This document shows, piece after piece, positions 25,925-36,857 of a stretch of DNA of 64,000 bases. Source of the DNA: Grammothele lineata (lineage: Eukaryota > Basidiomycota > Agaricomycetes > Polyporales > Polyporaceae); NCBI GenBank assembly GCA_002150815.3, contig NDFF03000053.1, forward strand, positions 1 through 64,000, in the 5' to 3' direction. A model generated the notes under the pieces. That model made no database searches. It had not been told where the DNA came from and was given only the letters and a program-made list of their open reading frames with translations. Position 1 is the stretch's first letter, and every line of letters begins with the position of its first letter. The position numbers were made by a program, and so were the translations under genes.

Positions 25925-28377
25925 ACATCGGGACTGTAGATGTATCATGGACGTTCCGTAGATACACGGTCACCACGTCGCGTATGGCAAGTTTCCCTGT
26001 ATTTTCTTCTGCGATTGTCGCCTTGTTAGGGGCGGGCCGAGCGGGCCGGAGCGTGCCTGAAGACTTCACGGCGCGACCTTCGCTTTCTTTCAGACCGCCG
26101 CGACTTGTCGCACATTCCTCTTCCTCCGTCCACGTTTTCCCCTATCTTCCATCATCTTGCCTACAAATACACGAAGCCATCGCTTGTCCGCCTACAGCAC
26201 CTGTAAGCAAAGTAGAAAGCGCAAAAACGATGACTCAAGACCGTCCAAGAGGTCGTCTGAATCGCATGAGACGACGGAGTCGATGACGACTCGGAGGCAG
26301 CTTGCGGTGTTCTCTCGAGTCTCTACGGTACGTGCCAACACGCTTGCCATTTGAGCTATGGATGCTAATGTGAACCCGGCTTCCGTCCTCCTTCATTCTG
26401 CACCTCGACTCCGTCTGCTGCCAGCGACGAAGAACTCGACTTTAGGCCGAGACGCTTGCGTATGCCGGTTCCGCGATGAGCTCTCACATCCTCGAGCTAT
26501 GTACGAGCCGTATGGCATCTTCGAGGTACGTTCTTACTTTGGTTCGTTTTTTCTCTGTCGTTCACCTGAATTCACCACGTCTGTTCTAGTCCGGCCAGGT
26601 ACACAATGTTTACGAGGATACCATCTCCCCATCCGGAGAATCGCTGTGATTCCCTGTTTTTGTGTTATTTACAACCACACAAGACAGCAACCTCGGTAGC
26701 GCCTCAGCAGCACGACATCGGGTGGATTCACGCGATGTTGGAGGGCGGACGGGATAGGTGGACTAGGACTCGTGATCGTGGAGGTGAGCAATTCTTGATT
26801 CCATCTGTCGCCCCCACTGTTGGAGATTCCGCTCGCTCTGTGACCGATGCAGTCGCTGGACGCTCCTTGTTGTCTTGACGGGATGGCGGAAGGGCGCTCT
26901 ATCGCGATGTCATGCACAGTTTGCATGGCTCGTTCCTGCGCTGCTGGACCCGTCAGGACTGGAGCGAGCGCAGGGGGCTTCTTCCGAATTTGGGTGACCG
27001 AAATTCTGACTGCATACCTTGCTTACAGCGTCTTATACCGAGCGACTTGGAACTTATACGAGACTGGGCGTTGTATGTGGTGATATCCCCCAGCGAAGAG
27101 CAAAGGCGGCACGGACATGAAGGTTCGTTCTCGTTCCATGATCGTGTGAATGGTGAAGATGAACAGCTCCTTTTGATTAGCTCGTCATCACTGCGAAGTG
27201 CATACGCTGCGGACTGTGGTCGTCCCCCGCCTCTCCTCGGACCGCGTTTCGCTCCTTCACCGATGGCATGGAGGGTGTCTGTGTCTCACCCGACCTAGAC
27301 ATTCATCACTACCCTCTTCAACCCTGCCCGGACGACGTACCCTTCAAAAGACGTCTCAGTCGCAGTCGGAATCGGAGCACTCCGCGCCGTTCGCGAAACC
27401 TACATGACCTCAATCGGAAGTGTGGAGATATCGCACTAGGGCCGCTACTCGGTCACCGGACGGCGAGGGACGTAGGCTTGAAGGGGCTTGATCATCAGCC
27501 TACGCAGGTGGCAACAGACACGGGGGTATCCTGCTGGGCGCTGCTGCTGCGTGAGCTGCAGTGCTTCACTCTTGGCCTACGGCTTCTCCCGCGTTCGAGA
27601 TGGTGATGAGTGGTCAGCCGTTCAGGTCGCCTGAGTAGGTCGAGTTCTCAGCCACCGCCCAGCTAGAATCATCGAACTAAATCGGCGCTTTTCGAACAGC
27701 TTTGATGTCGTGTGCCTGCCGCATATCTTTTGGACCGTTCGAGGGGAAGGACTAGTGCTCCTACGGGATTAGGTCGAGGTATGTAACGATCTCGTTTACA
27801 TGCTGCGTGGCGGAGCGTAGTCACTGACTGCGCGGCACCCAGGTTACACTACACCCGTGTGCGGTCAAGGAAGAAGGCGCATCCCCGTTCACCCGACCCT
27901 GCTAGCAGCAACTGTGCCCCGTCTTTGTCCATTCCGGCCATTTGCGTCCCGCCCTTACGCTATGACATCCGTCGTTGAGGACAAAGTCGCCGACTCCGAC
28001 ATCGTTGATATGTAGTGTCACTCGCCATCATATGTCTCTTCTTCCGCTGCTACATCATCGATAAGCCCCTTCTGTCAGTAGTTACTCCCACGCGCGCCGA
28101 GAAGCAAGCTCACACCTCTGTTTCTGTTCCTCCAGGGCACGAACCAAGTCCGCCTATGCTCGTCCAGTGACGGGTTATCGTCCGCAACCACTGATCGTAG
28201 TTGAACACTGCAGTCCGTCCGACCCCCGCGCTTCGGATAAGGTGATGCCTAGCTGCGGGTAAGTTGATGGCCAGCTTTCCGCGCGAGAGCAATATAAAAA
28301 TGACAATTCGACAGAATGTATACCTGTGTGTACCCAGTACACCTGTTTTTTTCACCCTTCCATTTGCTCCCCGCACG
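25925..28377. other. Mostly no gene; weak BTB-like relic near 26190-26525
   Basis: No complete gene was found. On the plus strand at 26190-26330 a Lys/Arg/Ser-rich frame (SRKRKNDDSRPSKR) is followed by a good donor (GTACGT). Beyond it, at about 26350-26525, comes a frame with the pattern LWM then RDACVCRFRDEL, vaguely like the start of fungal BTB/POZ proteins. A frameshift would be needed to join the pieces. The rest, to 28377, has short frames only. Confidence 0.3.
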
Positions 28378-30024
28378 ATGGCCGACGATGGGATATCCGC
28401 GGCGTGGCACTTGCTCGAGATCACGGGTATAGTACAGTCCGTGCTCTGTGCCCTATTTGGTGCGCCTTGTGTTATTTGATGACCCTGCAAAAGCTGATTA
28501 AGACATGTCTGGGGTGCAGGTGTTTATTTCGTGCTTTTTCTACTCGCCCTTTGGGCGAACCATGGCCGTCGCGACACTTCTTCGCGTCGATTGAGGCTTG
28601 TCACTATCATTTTGTAAGCTTCGCTACCGACCCTTCGTGTCGTTGAAAGCTCAGTTCGCTCATCGTTGTCCCAGATTCGTCGACCTGTGTGCACACTTCA
28701 TCGCTCGCTCTCTGCAGTTCTCGCGCGCGAGAATCATGGAGCCTGCAGACAACGAGTTCTTCAAATGGGGGATACCTCTCGTCGTCATCGGAAAGTAAGT
28801 CTCGATCGCCTGAATCTCGCACACATATCCACTGATCGGTTCTGTAGCGTGACCACTACGTTCGCTGTATGTCTGAAGCACGCCAGTGGTGGAGATCTTG
28901 CGCTAATAGCGAACTCCAGGGATTGTGCTCTGACGGCCTCCTTGCATGGCGATTTTACGTCCTGTTCGAACAACGCAGGTGGGCGCTGTACATCCCCGGT
29001 ACTTTCGTCGTCATCAATGCTCGTGCGTCTCCATACCCCCTGTATTGCGCGTTTCGCTGCGTACTGACTGCGTCCCATCCTGCGCCCAGTGCTGTGCTGG
29101 TCGGCGGATGCACAACATCTCGCGGCGTACAAGCACTACGATTTCTACGAAAACACCCTACTGGAGGTGACGCTGCAGATAACCGTCGCCTGGGGCTGGT
29201 TGATGTTTGCGATCAACACGATCTTGACTGGAGCGATTATCGCGCGTATCTGGTACGTCTCGCGCGTCCTCCGATCGGTTTTTCCCTCCCAGCCTAACAT
29301 TGCTGATACTTTATTTATTTTATCTGCCCGTCTATATAGCGTCGTTGCACGGCTCAACAACACTCTGAGCGTGTACGAAACCGTCATTCGAGCGTGTATC
29401 GAGTCCGCGCTCGTCACTTGGGTTGGTCTCCTATTGTATGAGATCTGCTCGCTCGCTCCGAATGGTCATGTTGTCGTAAGTTTCTATCTTCCCTACTCTC
29501 TTTGCACTACGCTCAAACGCCTGTGGACTCAACAGACGAACTACGACGTTGGCTATGTCATGGCCTGCGTCATTCCGGTATTCTTTGTACGTTGGTCCTC
29601 CTACTCTCTTATCCGTGCCCGCTCGACACTCACCCTGGCTCTTTCCACTTAGGGCATCTCGCAGTGCCTCATCGTCGTGCGCATCGCCCTCGCAAGCGAG
29701 TTCGCCCCCGCGCGCTCTGGCGCGTACTCCAACACGCAGACGACCTCGGGCGGCTCCCGCACCCTCTCCCTCGCACGCGGTCACCCAGGGCTCGGACGCG
29801 CGCCGACCAACCCTTACGCAAAGACAATCGCGTTCAAGTCGGCGGTAACGACGGAGTCGAGCATGACTACCAGTCCCGGATATGGGTACGAGCGCGAAGA
29901 TGAGTCGAGCTGGAAGATACGCGAGGGAAGCGCGGAGGGGTTCCCTGCGGTTGAGGAGCACGCGTACGAGATGGTGCCTCCGGACAGTGGGAAGGCGGGT
30001 CATTTCGGGACGCACGCCGTGTGA
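28378..30024 (+). CDS. Seven-TM integral membrane protein, fungal family of unknown function
   Basis: A 379-aa protein of a family very common in Agaricomycetes; the role is unknown and any receptor function would be speculation. Nine exons: 28378-28459, 28520-28613, 28675-28794, 28848-28866, 28920-29022, 29090-29252, 29340-29475, 29536-29586 and 29653-30024. The frame closes through all of them. Family landmarks are GVYFVLFLLALWA (TM1-2), FIARSLQFSRA, DGLLAWRFYVLF, NTILTGAIIARIW, SALVTWVGLLLYEI and GISQCLIVVRIALASE. The last 110 residues form a hydrophilic cytoplasmic tail. The fourth exon has only 19 nt. Introns are 51-87 nt with normal GT-AG ends. Confidence 0.88.
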
Positions 30025-30531
30025 TGGATGGAGTATCGTACTTCTTCTACCGCCATCCGGCCTCCGTTCCTTTTCACTGCCCTTCTCTTCTCCTTCAGAG
30101 GTGTCATATGCTTTTACTTCTCGTATTTATTCCCCTCAGAAAGTCCAGCGAGCCTCTATGAGCTGTACTTGTGTCAGAACCACTCGTAGTGTGGTGGATC
30201 GTCCGTCACTACATTCTGTAACCCCAATAGTTCCTCGTGTGCCCTTCTCAGAAGACACGGCGCATGCTTTCGCGGCAAGGCGTCTTCTACGACGTGCCAA
30301 GTGTTCGGGTTTCCTCGGCGCGGACCGTTCGGGCCGAATGTTCCGGAGAGCAACGACGGCCTTCGTGGCTGCACTCTCGCTTGTTTCCCAACATTCGCCG
30401 TTTCCTGCTCGCTCTCTCGCCTCTGCCCATCTCTTTTCGTTTACTCCAGTCATCACTTTCTCGGAACCTCAATAGCAGCATTGCAGCTCCTTCGTTGAAC
30501 GGACTGACTCTGGCGTGGAGGCGCGGGAGAC

Positions 30532-32672
30532 ATGAACGATGACTACAAGTCGTCTAAGGAGGCGTTTGTGTCGGGAATGACGGGCTCGACGATAGGGCAT
30601 ATCAACATGGTGTCGCTGGTCTCCTTGGTATGTGGTAGACTCTTGCTCTGATGGTTAGTGTGCACTTATATCGGCTAGGCCTCAATAGCCCTCCATTCTG
30701 CCGTACGAACACGCCTTCCTCCACCACAACGCGCACAATTCTTGGCCGAGGCGTGTCTCCTCATCCTACCCCTCCTCCTCTCCGTCACGCTGTTCGCCAG
30801 CTCGCCTACATGGCTTTCGGTCCTTCTCATTATCCCCATCGCCCTGTTATGCTTCCTACCCCACCGAGAGTCAGGCACCTATCTACCGTCCTCGCATCCC
30901 CAAAGTCGCGCCTCCTCCCGCTCGTCCAATCCCTCTCGTGAGCCAAGCCCCTCGTGCGCATCAGTCATGCACATTCCGCCCCTTCCCGCCCTCACGACAT
31001 ACCGTGCACACATGCTTCTCCTCACCTTCATCTGCATCCTCGCGGTCGACTTCCCCGTCTTCCCCCGGTTCCTCGCCAAGTGCGAGACCTACGGCGTCTC
31101 TATGGTAAGTTTCTACCACGTCTCGTTTCCTCACTAGTGCTGAGAGTCTCAAGATGGATATCGGTGTCGGGTCCTTCGTCTTCTCCCAAGGCATTGTGTC
31201 CGCCATACCCCTCGTCAAGAACCCCGCGCACCTTACCGAACCCCTCATTCCCAAGCTCGCGAATTTTTTGCGGAAGTGCTCCCCTGTTCTTCTCTTGGGC
31301 TTGTTGAGGACAATCTCGGTGAAGGGCACAGAGTACCCAGTGAGTCATTCCTCGCTGTCGACTTCCCATCTCCTATTGAACGCTCCCCGTTCCCCAGGAA
31401 CACGTAACGGAATACGGAGTACACTGGAACTTCTTCATCACACTTGCGATTCTACCCATCCTTCAAGTGGCGCTACATCCGTTAATGGTGTACGTTCCCA
31501 TATCCATGCTGGGGATTGTAGTCGCTGTCTGTGCGTATCCACCACCTCCTCTCGCGAACACCGTCTTGACACGTTGCGAGCCAGCACATCAGCTAGCATT
31601 GTCCATGGGGAAGCTTGACCAGTTCATACTACATGCGCCGCGCGAAAGCCTCGTTTCCGCGAACAAGGAAGGTCTGATCTCTGTCACGGGTGAGTCTCAT
31701 GCCTACGTTTTCTTCAACGCCATATCGCAAAGTCGTCCTCTTGTGTCTCTTGAGGTTCTGCGTCTGCGTCCTGAACGTGTTTATATCCAAGTCGAGATAC
31801 TAACTTTACTCTGGCGTAGGTTACCTCGCGATCCATCTTCTAGGACTTTCAACCGGCACTCTTATTTTAGGCCCATCCCCGTCCTACTTTCGCCGGCGGC
31901 AGCAGCAGCTCGCACGCGGAACCAACACCCGACGGCGTCCTTCCGCCAGTGATTCGGACTCAGACGACGACGTCCTACCTCCGCCACCACCTCCAGCCCC
32001 TTCGTCTTCCTCGCCGACTACCTTGTCTCCTGATGCGAGCTCACCTACCAGCCCTCTCCCTCCGCCACCTGCGAAGGTGGGGCTCCGGAGGGAGAACGAC
32101 AAGACAGCTACCGAGCTCTGCTCCTACGCCGCCCTCTGGTGGATCCTCCTCGGCGCACTCACTCTCATGCGGACAGGTGGAGGCGTATCGCGCCGGATGG
32201 CTAACCTGCCATACGTCGTGTGGATAGCAGCATTCAACACGACATTCCTCACCGGGTACCTGGTCCTCGACCTCATCTTCTTCCCCTCGCCGCTGTCCAA
32301 ATCCGTCTACTCGCCCCACTCGAAGCTCAAAGTTCAACCAGGTCGCGACGCTCGCGGACGGAGTGCTGCAGTAAAGGAGAACGCCGGTGCAGGAACGGGC
32401 GCGAGTGCGCCCCCACTTCTAGAGGCGATCAACAAGAACGGGCTTGTGCTCTTTCTGCTAGTGGGTCTCCCTGTTCAAATTGCGCAAACGGGCCGCTGAC
32501 ATAAGCAACGGGCGTCTGCGCGCAGGCGAACGTCGCGACGGGTCTCGTCAACCTGTCGATGCCGACGATGTACATGTCCGACTGGGCAGCAATGCTCGTC
32601 CTCACGCTGTACAGCTTTGCCGTAGCTGCAATCGCGTGGTCGTGCAGACATAGGAAGGTCTGGCGGTTCTGA
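30532..32672 (+). CDS. GWT1: GPI-anchored wall transfer protein 1 (inositol acyltransferase)
   Basis: Acylates the inositol ring of glucosaminyl-phosphatidylinositol in the ER, an early step of GPI anchor synthesis. Seven exons: 30532-30627, 30679-31104, 31154-31339, 31398-31530, 31585-31689, 31820-32460 and 32526-32672, giving 577 aa. The N terminus [21 protein letters not shown] matches the family opening closely. Further landmarks are [50 protein letters not shown], and a C-terminal [19 protein letters not shown]. The protein is multi-pass. It is longer than yeast GWT1 (about 490 aa) because of a Ser/Asp/Pro-rich stretch in the sixth exon ([16 protein letters not shown]) and a second hydrophilic insert before the last TM. 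It is a housekeeping gene; the nearby surface-protein cluster would depend on the same pathway if any member is GPI-anchored. Confidence 0.95.
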
Positions 32673-33693
32673 GCCACGGTCCTGAATGGCCGCGTCCCTC
32701 GAAGTTCAAACATACCCGGAAGACGAAGACAACATGGTCCATCGAGGTGGCGTTCCGGATATGTGGGCGCCGTTTTCTGACTGTTCGAGTGGCAATGACG
32801 CTGTGTAAGCACTCCGTCTGCCAACAGCGGCACTCCGCGAAGGAGGACGGGGTTCCGTGTCGGGGTAGTTGACGGTCTGTGATGCGCTGCGCGATGTGGT
32901 AGTATTGAGTGGGTTAGGAGGTCTTTGTACCAGTGGTGTGTGACCTCGCTGTTGAAATTGTATCTAAATTCATCATGCGCAGGAGACGTCACAGTCGAGT
33001 AGAATTCGGTCAGAGTCTCCAGTACTCTCGATTTCGACGAAGTTCTTAAATCTACTCCGTTGGCGGCGTTACCCCGCATGATAGAGGATCATCCGTCTCC
33101 CCAAGAGGTGTCGGCCGATGACTCCGAGTCATTCATTCGCGCTTCCCGAGGGCCGGTATTTCAATCACTAAATGTCCATTCGCGCCTCACTCATCGTCGA
33201 GGTAAGTTTCACAATCAACATAATGCGCCCCCCGTCAGCATTTGGGCTGCTGACGGTGTGTTCGCCAGTACCGCGTACTCCATCACCGCCTCAATCCCCG
33301 CTTATGCGCTGCCTACGGCCGCCGCACCGCAAAACGCACGCCTATGTGTTCCGCTCCAACCATCGTGACTGCATCTTCATCACCGACCGTCGGTCCCTCT
33401 TCTGGCGCCCCGCACTATCATCCACGAAGCCCTCCAGGTGAAACCGCGTGCAGGCTATTAGTAGCGACGGGTTCCCATGTTAGTGACCATTATGCAAAGC
33501 GCTGACGTGCATCACCCACCCTACATCGCCAGACAACTAACTCTACGGAACAGTGCAGGGTGTACGGATCACATACCCGTACCCCGAATATAAGAGAGGG
33601 CCGCCTTCTACTGCCGCAGATCAACCACTTCTCAGATCAGCTTCTCTGTGCCCCGGTCTTGCTCATCTCTAACTCGCGAAGTGCTCAGCCAAG
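32673..33693. other. No gene recognised; promoter of the dioxygenase
   Basis: Only short frames without motifs. The stretch should contain the 3' end of GWT1 and the 5' flank of the dioxygenase gene. Confidence 0.5.
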
Positions 33694-34682
33694 ATGGCGA
33701 CTACACCCAACACCGACGCGACGTGGGCGCCGCTCGCGCATCCTGGTAAACTCTGGCAATGGATGAGCCATTTCCGCTCGTTCCTCTGGGTACAGCTCGG
33801 GCACGACAACCCGCTTGCGTGGAAACTCGGCATTGTCGGTAGGCGGGAGAATGAGGATCTCGAAGGTGAGCTGAGAATGGGTTCCGCCTGTGGTGCCGGC
33901 GCTGACGACTAGCCTTCCGCTGACTTACCCTCGTCTCGCATAGGCCCATTCTACATTTTAGGCCCTCCTTCCCGCCAGATCGACGACGGCAAGGCGGTTC
34001 TAGCGCCCCCTGAGATTCTGAACGGTGCGCAGACATCTTCCTCTACAACGCCTTCCCCACTCACGCTACTCTTACGTACGCCTTAGAGGGCCATGTATAC
34101 CTTTGGCTTCTCGAGGTCAAGGACGCCAAGGGAGACCCGCTTCCGTTCGCCCACGTTGACCTTTGGCATTCCGACGTCAAGGGCGACTACTATTTGAGGA
34201 CCTACACCCTCCGCGGGACGGCAAAGACGGATGCTCGTGGGCGTCTTGAAGTCCTGACGGTGCGCCCTGGGGAGTACGCAGGCAGGAACGTTGGACACAT
34301 CCACGTCATCCTCTCCGGTACTGTCAACAGACAGCACAAGAGCCTGACTTCCCAAGCGTACATTTGCCCCGGGAATGATCCCATGAAGATGGACCGCGAC
34401 TTGTACGTATCGTTGTCCGAGTGAGCAACTTGCGGCGAACTTTTCTCTGACGCTCGTGGACTCTACCCTAGTTTGAACTACTGGCGCCCCCGTCCAGACC
34501 ACAACGTCACGAAGTCTTGGACGGTCGGCGCGGAGAACAAGAGATACTTCGAGTTGCCTGAGCTTCCTCTAGACGATGTTGATGCGCTAGAGAGCGTCGT
34601 CTGGTGGAACTCGAAGCTGAATGAGCATGGCATCGCCTCACAAATCGTTGCAGTTGGTCGCCATACGTTGAAGCTGTCTTAG
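33694..34682 (+). CDS. Intradiol ring-cleavage dioxygenase
   Basis: A non-haem Fe(III) enzyme of the catechol/hydroxyquinol 1,2-dioxygenase fold that opens dihydroxylated aromatic rings, probably in breakdown of lignin-derived aromatics; the exact substrate cannot be read from sequence. Exons are 33694-33865, 33944-34024, 34087-34402 and 34472-34682, giving 259 aa. GPFYILGPP (residues 58-66) is the family opening. The expected iron ligands are visible: a Tyr at 119/120 in GDYYLRTY, Tyr148 in RPGEYAG, and His155 and His157 in GHIHV. There is no signal peptide, so it is probably intracellular. The donors include GTGCGC, used elsewhere in the window. Length is typical of the shorter fungal members. 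Confidence 0.9.
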
Positions 34683-35058
34683 CGCGATGGTACCTAAGAT
34701 CCTCTTCATCTCCACGTAGGTAGTCCTCTTCAGCATATTCTGCGATTTATGTACCCATCCGCGTTAGCGATCGTTCCCTCTGCTCCGCTGGAAACGTGTA
34801 CATCTCGTCAGAGTTGTACTTCCTTACGCCATGGATCTCGATATACCTCTAATCATTTTCGAAGCCAGCACTGCTGCGTTTCGTTTCTAGAGAACGTGTA
34901 TGCGGGTCACTATAGGATACAAGCCTTGAAGCACAGTTGACCCAGAACTGAGAAAGCCGATCTACGTTCTACTCCGCCTCGCCCGCTGGGTAGCCTAGTA
35001 TCATCGCTGTCAATACATTATCCTCTACCTAACGCCGCTCTACATTCCGTCAGTACCA

Positions 35059-36857
35059 TTATATTACCGCCTCCCTCACTGCAGTCACAGAAGCTACTGG
35101 TGCATTGTGTGCATCAATGCATTGCGTACCCTCTTCGGTTTCGTTTGCAGCAGAATCCCTAGGCCGAATGGATGAGGTAAGGGAGCCCATGACCCTCTCG
35201 AAGACGACCGATTCCATGTCTGTGTTTGACCCATCGGACGTGTGGGCTGACGTTCTACTTGCGCGTTGAAGGTGAAGGAGGAACCGTGAAATTAGGAGAG
35301 ACGTGAGGCTGGATAGCCCATACACCATTAGTATTTGTCGATAGAAGCCGAAGGCGCTACCGTATAAGTGATTGAAGAAGTACGCACGGATCCGTGAATG
35401 TTGTCATATCACTAACACCAGAGGCTACATTCTTGACCTGAAAGAAATGATCTGTACTGGAGCACACCATCCGAGTAGCAACGCCGTCAGGCTATCGTCA
35501 CCTTCGACAACAACGTAAATGCCAAGTGAAGGCAATTCAAGGCGGTCAGAGCCCTATGTATACAACGTCGACACGTCACATCATTGACTAAATCCATTGA
35601 AGAGGTTACGAGCATGAAGGACACACGTACAAATAATAGATTGATCCTGCATAACCCAAGGTTCGGGGAATGAGTACTATACGTTGCTATGAACCACTGT
35701 AACGAGTCTCACCGTCAATTAGAAGGATATTAGACAGCTTGGTGGGGCTCAGAACGCCCTCCATCTTCTTCGTGAATAATGTGTACCATGTTGTACAAAT
35801 CACGATGCTGTCCGAAATAATCAACGCCGATCGCGTTGTGATAGTCACTGTCGAGAAATATCACAGCCAACAGCTTGGATGATTCGCTCTGTAGTCAATC
35901 AGGTGCAGCGCTTACGTCTGCAAGTAGTGCGTTAGTACATGTCATAATGGTTCCAATGAGGCAGGCCTGCCTACATATTGACGACTGCCTGCGACTGGAT
36001 GGTGCTCGCTGTCCACCCAAACGAGGGGTAATATAAAGAACGAATTGTCGTGAGCAGGTACTGGGTGCGAACTCGTCATTGAGCCGGTAGTACTCCGGGT
36101 TAAAGGACAGAATAATTGAGTTACTACTCACTACGTTGGACCCAAATAGCGCTAATGCGAGGACGAAGACAAAACATGCTAACAGCCGACTCCGGCTGAG
36201 CGCGAAGGTTCGCGTTGCGGAGAACACTGTTGGGTAGGATCTCTTGATAGAGAAACATGAATTTATTATTAGTTATACCTACCTGGTAATACGAGGGACA
36301 ATAGAGCTCCATTGGCAACTTTCTGGGCAAACACAAGACTAACTCCGCTATTACGGGCATAACGTTCTGAGCTTCACTCAAAGAGAACATCATATCCAAT
36401 GGAGAACGTACCCCTATATTGCGGTGATGAGTAGGAGTAACATTGCGCACCGCAATATAGTGCATACGAACCTCAGCAGTATCAGGTACATAGGTTAGTT
36501 GGATGATGTAAAGAAAGGCGTTGGCAAAGATGTTGAGATATCGATTGGCGAAGAACAGCACGGCCGCTCCAGTGATCTTCATAGACCAAAAGTATTCCAC
36601 TTCCGAGTCGAGTGTTATGAGATACTCGTAGAAGATGAGAGCTGGTGCAGCTCAATGTTAAAAAATCATCTAGAACACATAAACACGACGATCTTGCCCG
36701 GTATCGTTACGCTGCAATAGTTTTCGACAACGCTGGGGAACACGACGTTCAAGTCAGCCAAACATTGATCAGCTCGTCAAGGCTCCATTCACTGAAGCAC
36801 TTACCCACTGCTTATTGTCGCAATCAGCTCCATGATATCTGTAGTCTGGGATGTCAT
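35059..36857 (-). CDS. DUF6533 multi-pass membrane protein, copy F (divergent)
   Basis: Intact 344-aa member separated from the tandem array by about 12 kb of other genes. Exons are 36857-36805, 36732-36698, 36641-36472, 36413-36412, 36371-36283, 36226-36132, 36060-35975, 35917-35916, 35847-35713, 35646-35631, 35553-35502, 35437-35388 and 35308-35059. The start is MTSQTTD rather than MASQ. The DUF6533 block reads FYEYLITLDSEV and NRYLNI. FSATR, PSFGWTA and LLISRFLLHLQ follow. Exon 5 is 27 nt longer than in the other copies, and the intron before it is only 40 nt, so that acceptor is the least certain. The 2-nt exons are GG and AC in gene sense. The intron after exon 2 has a GC donor (GCAAGA). 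Confidence 0.85.
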
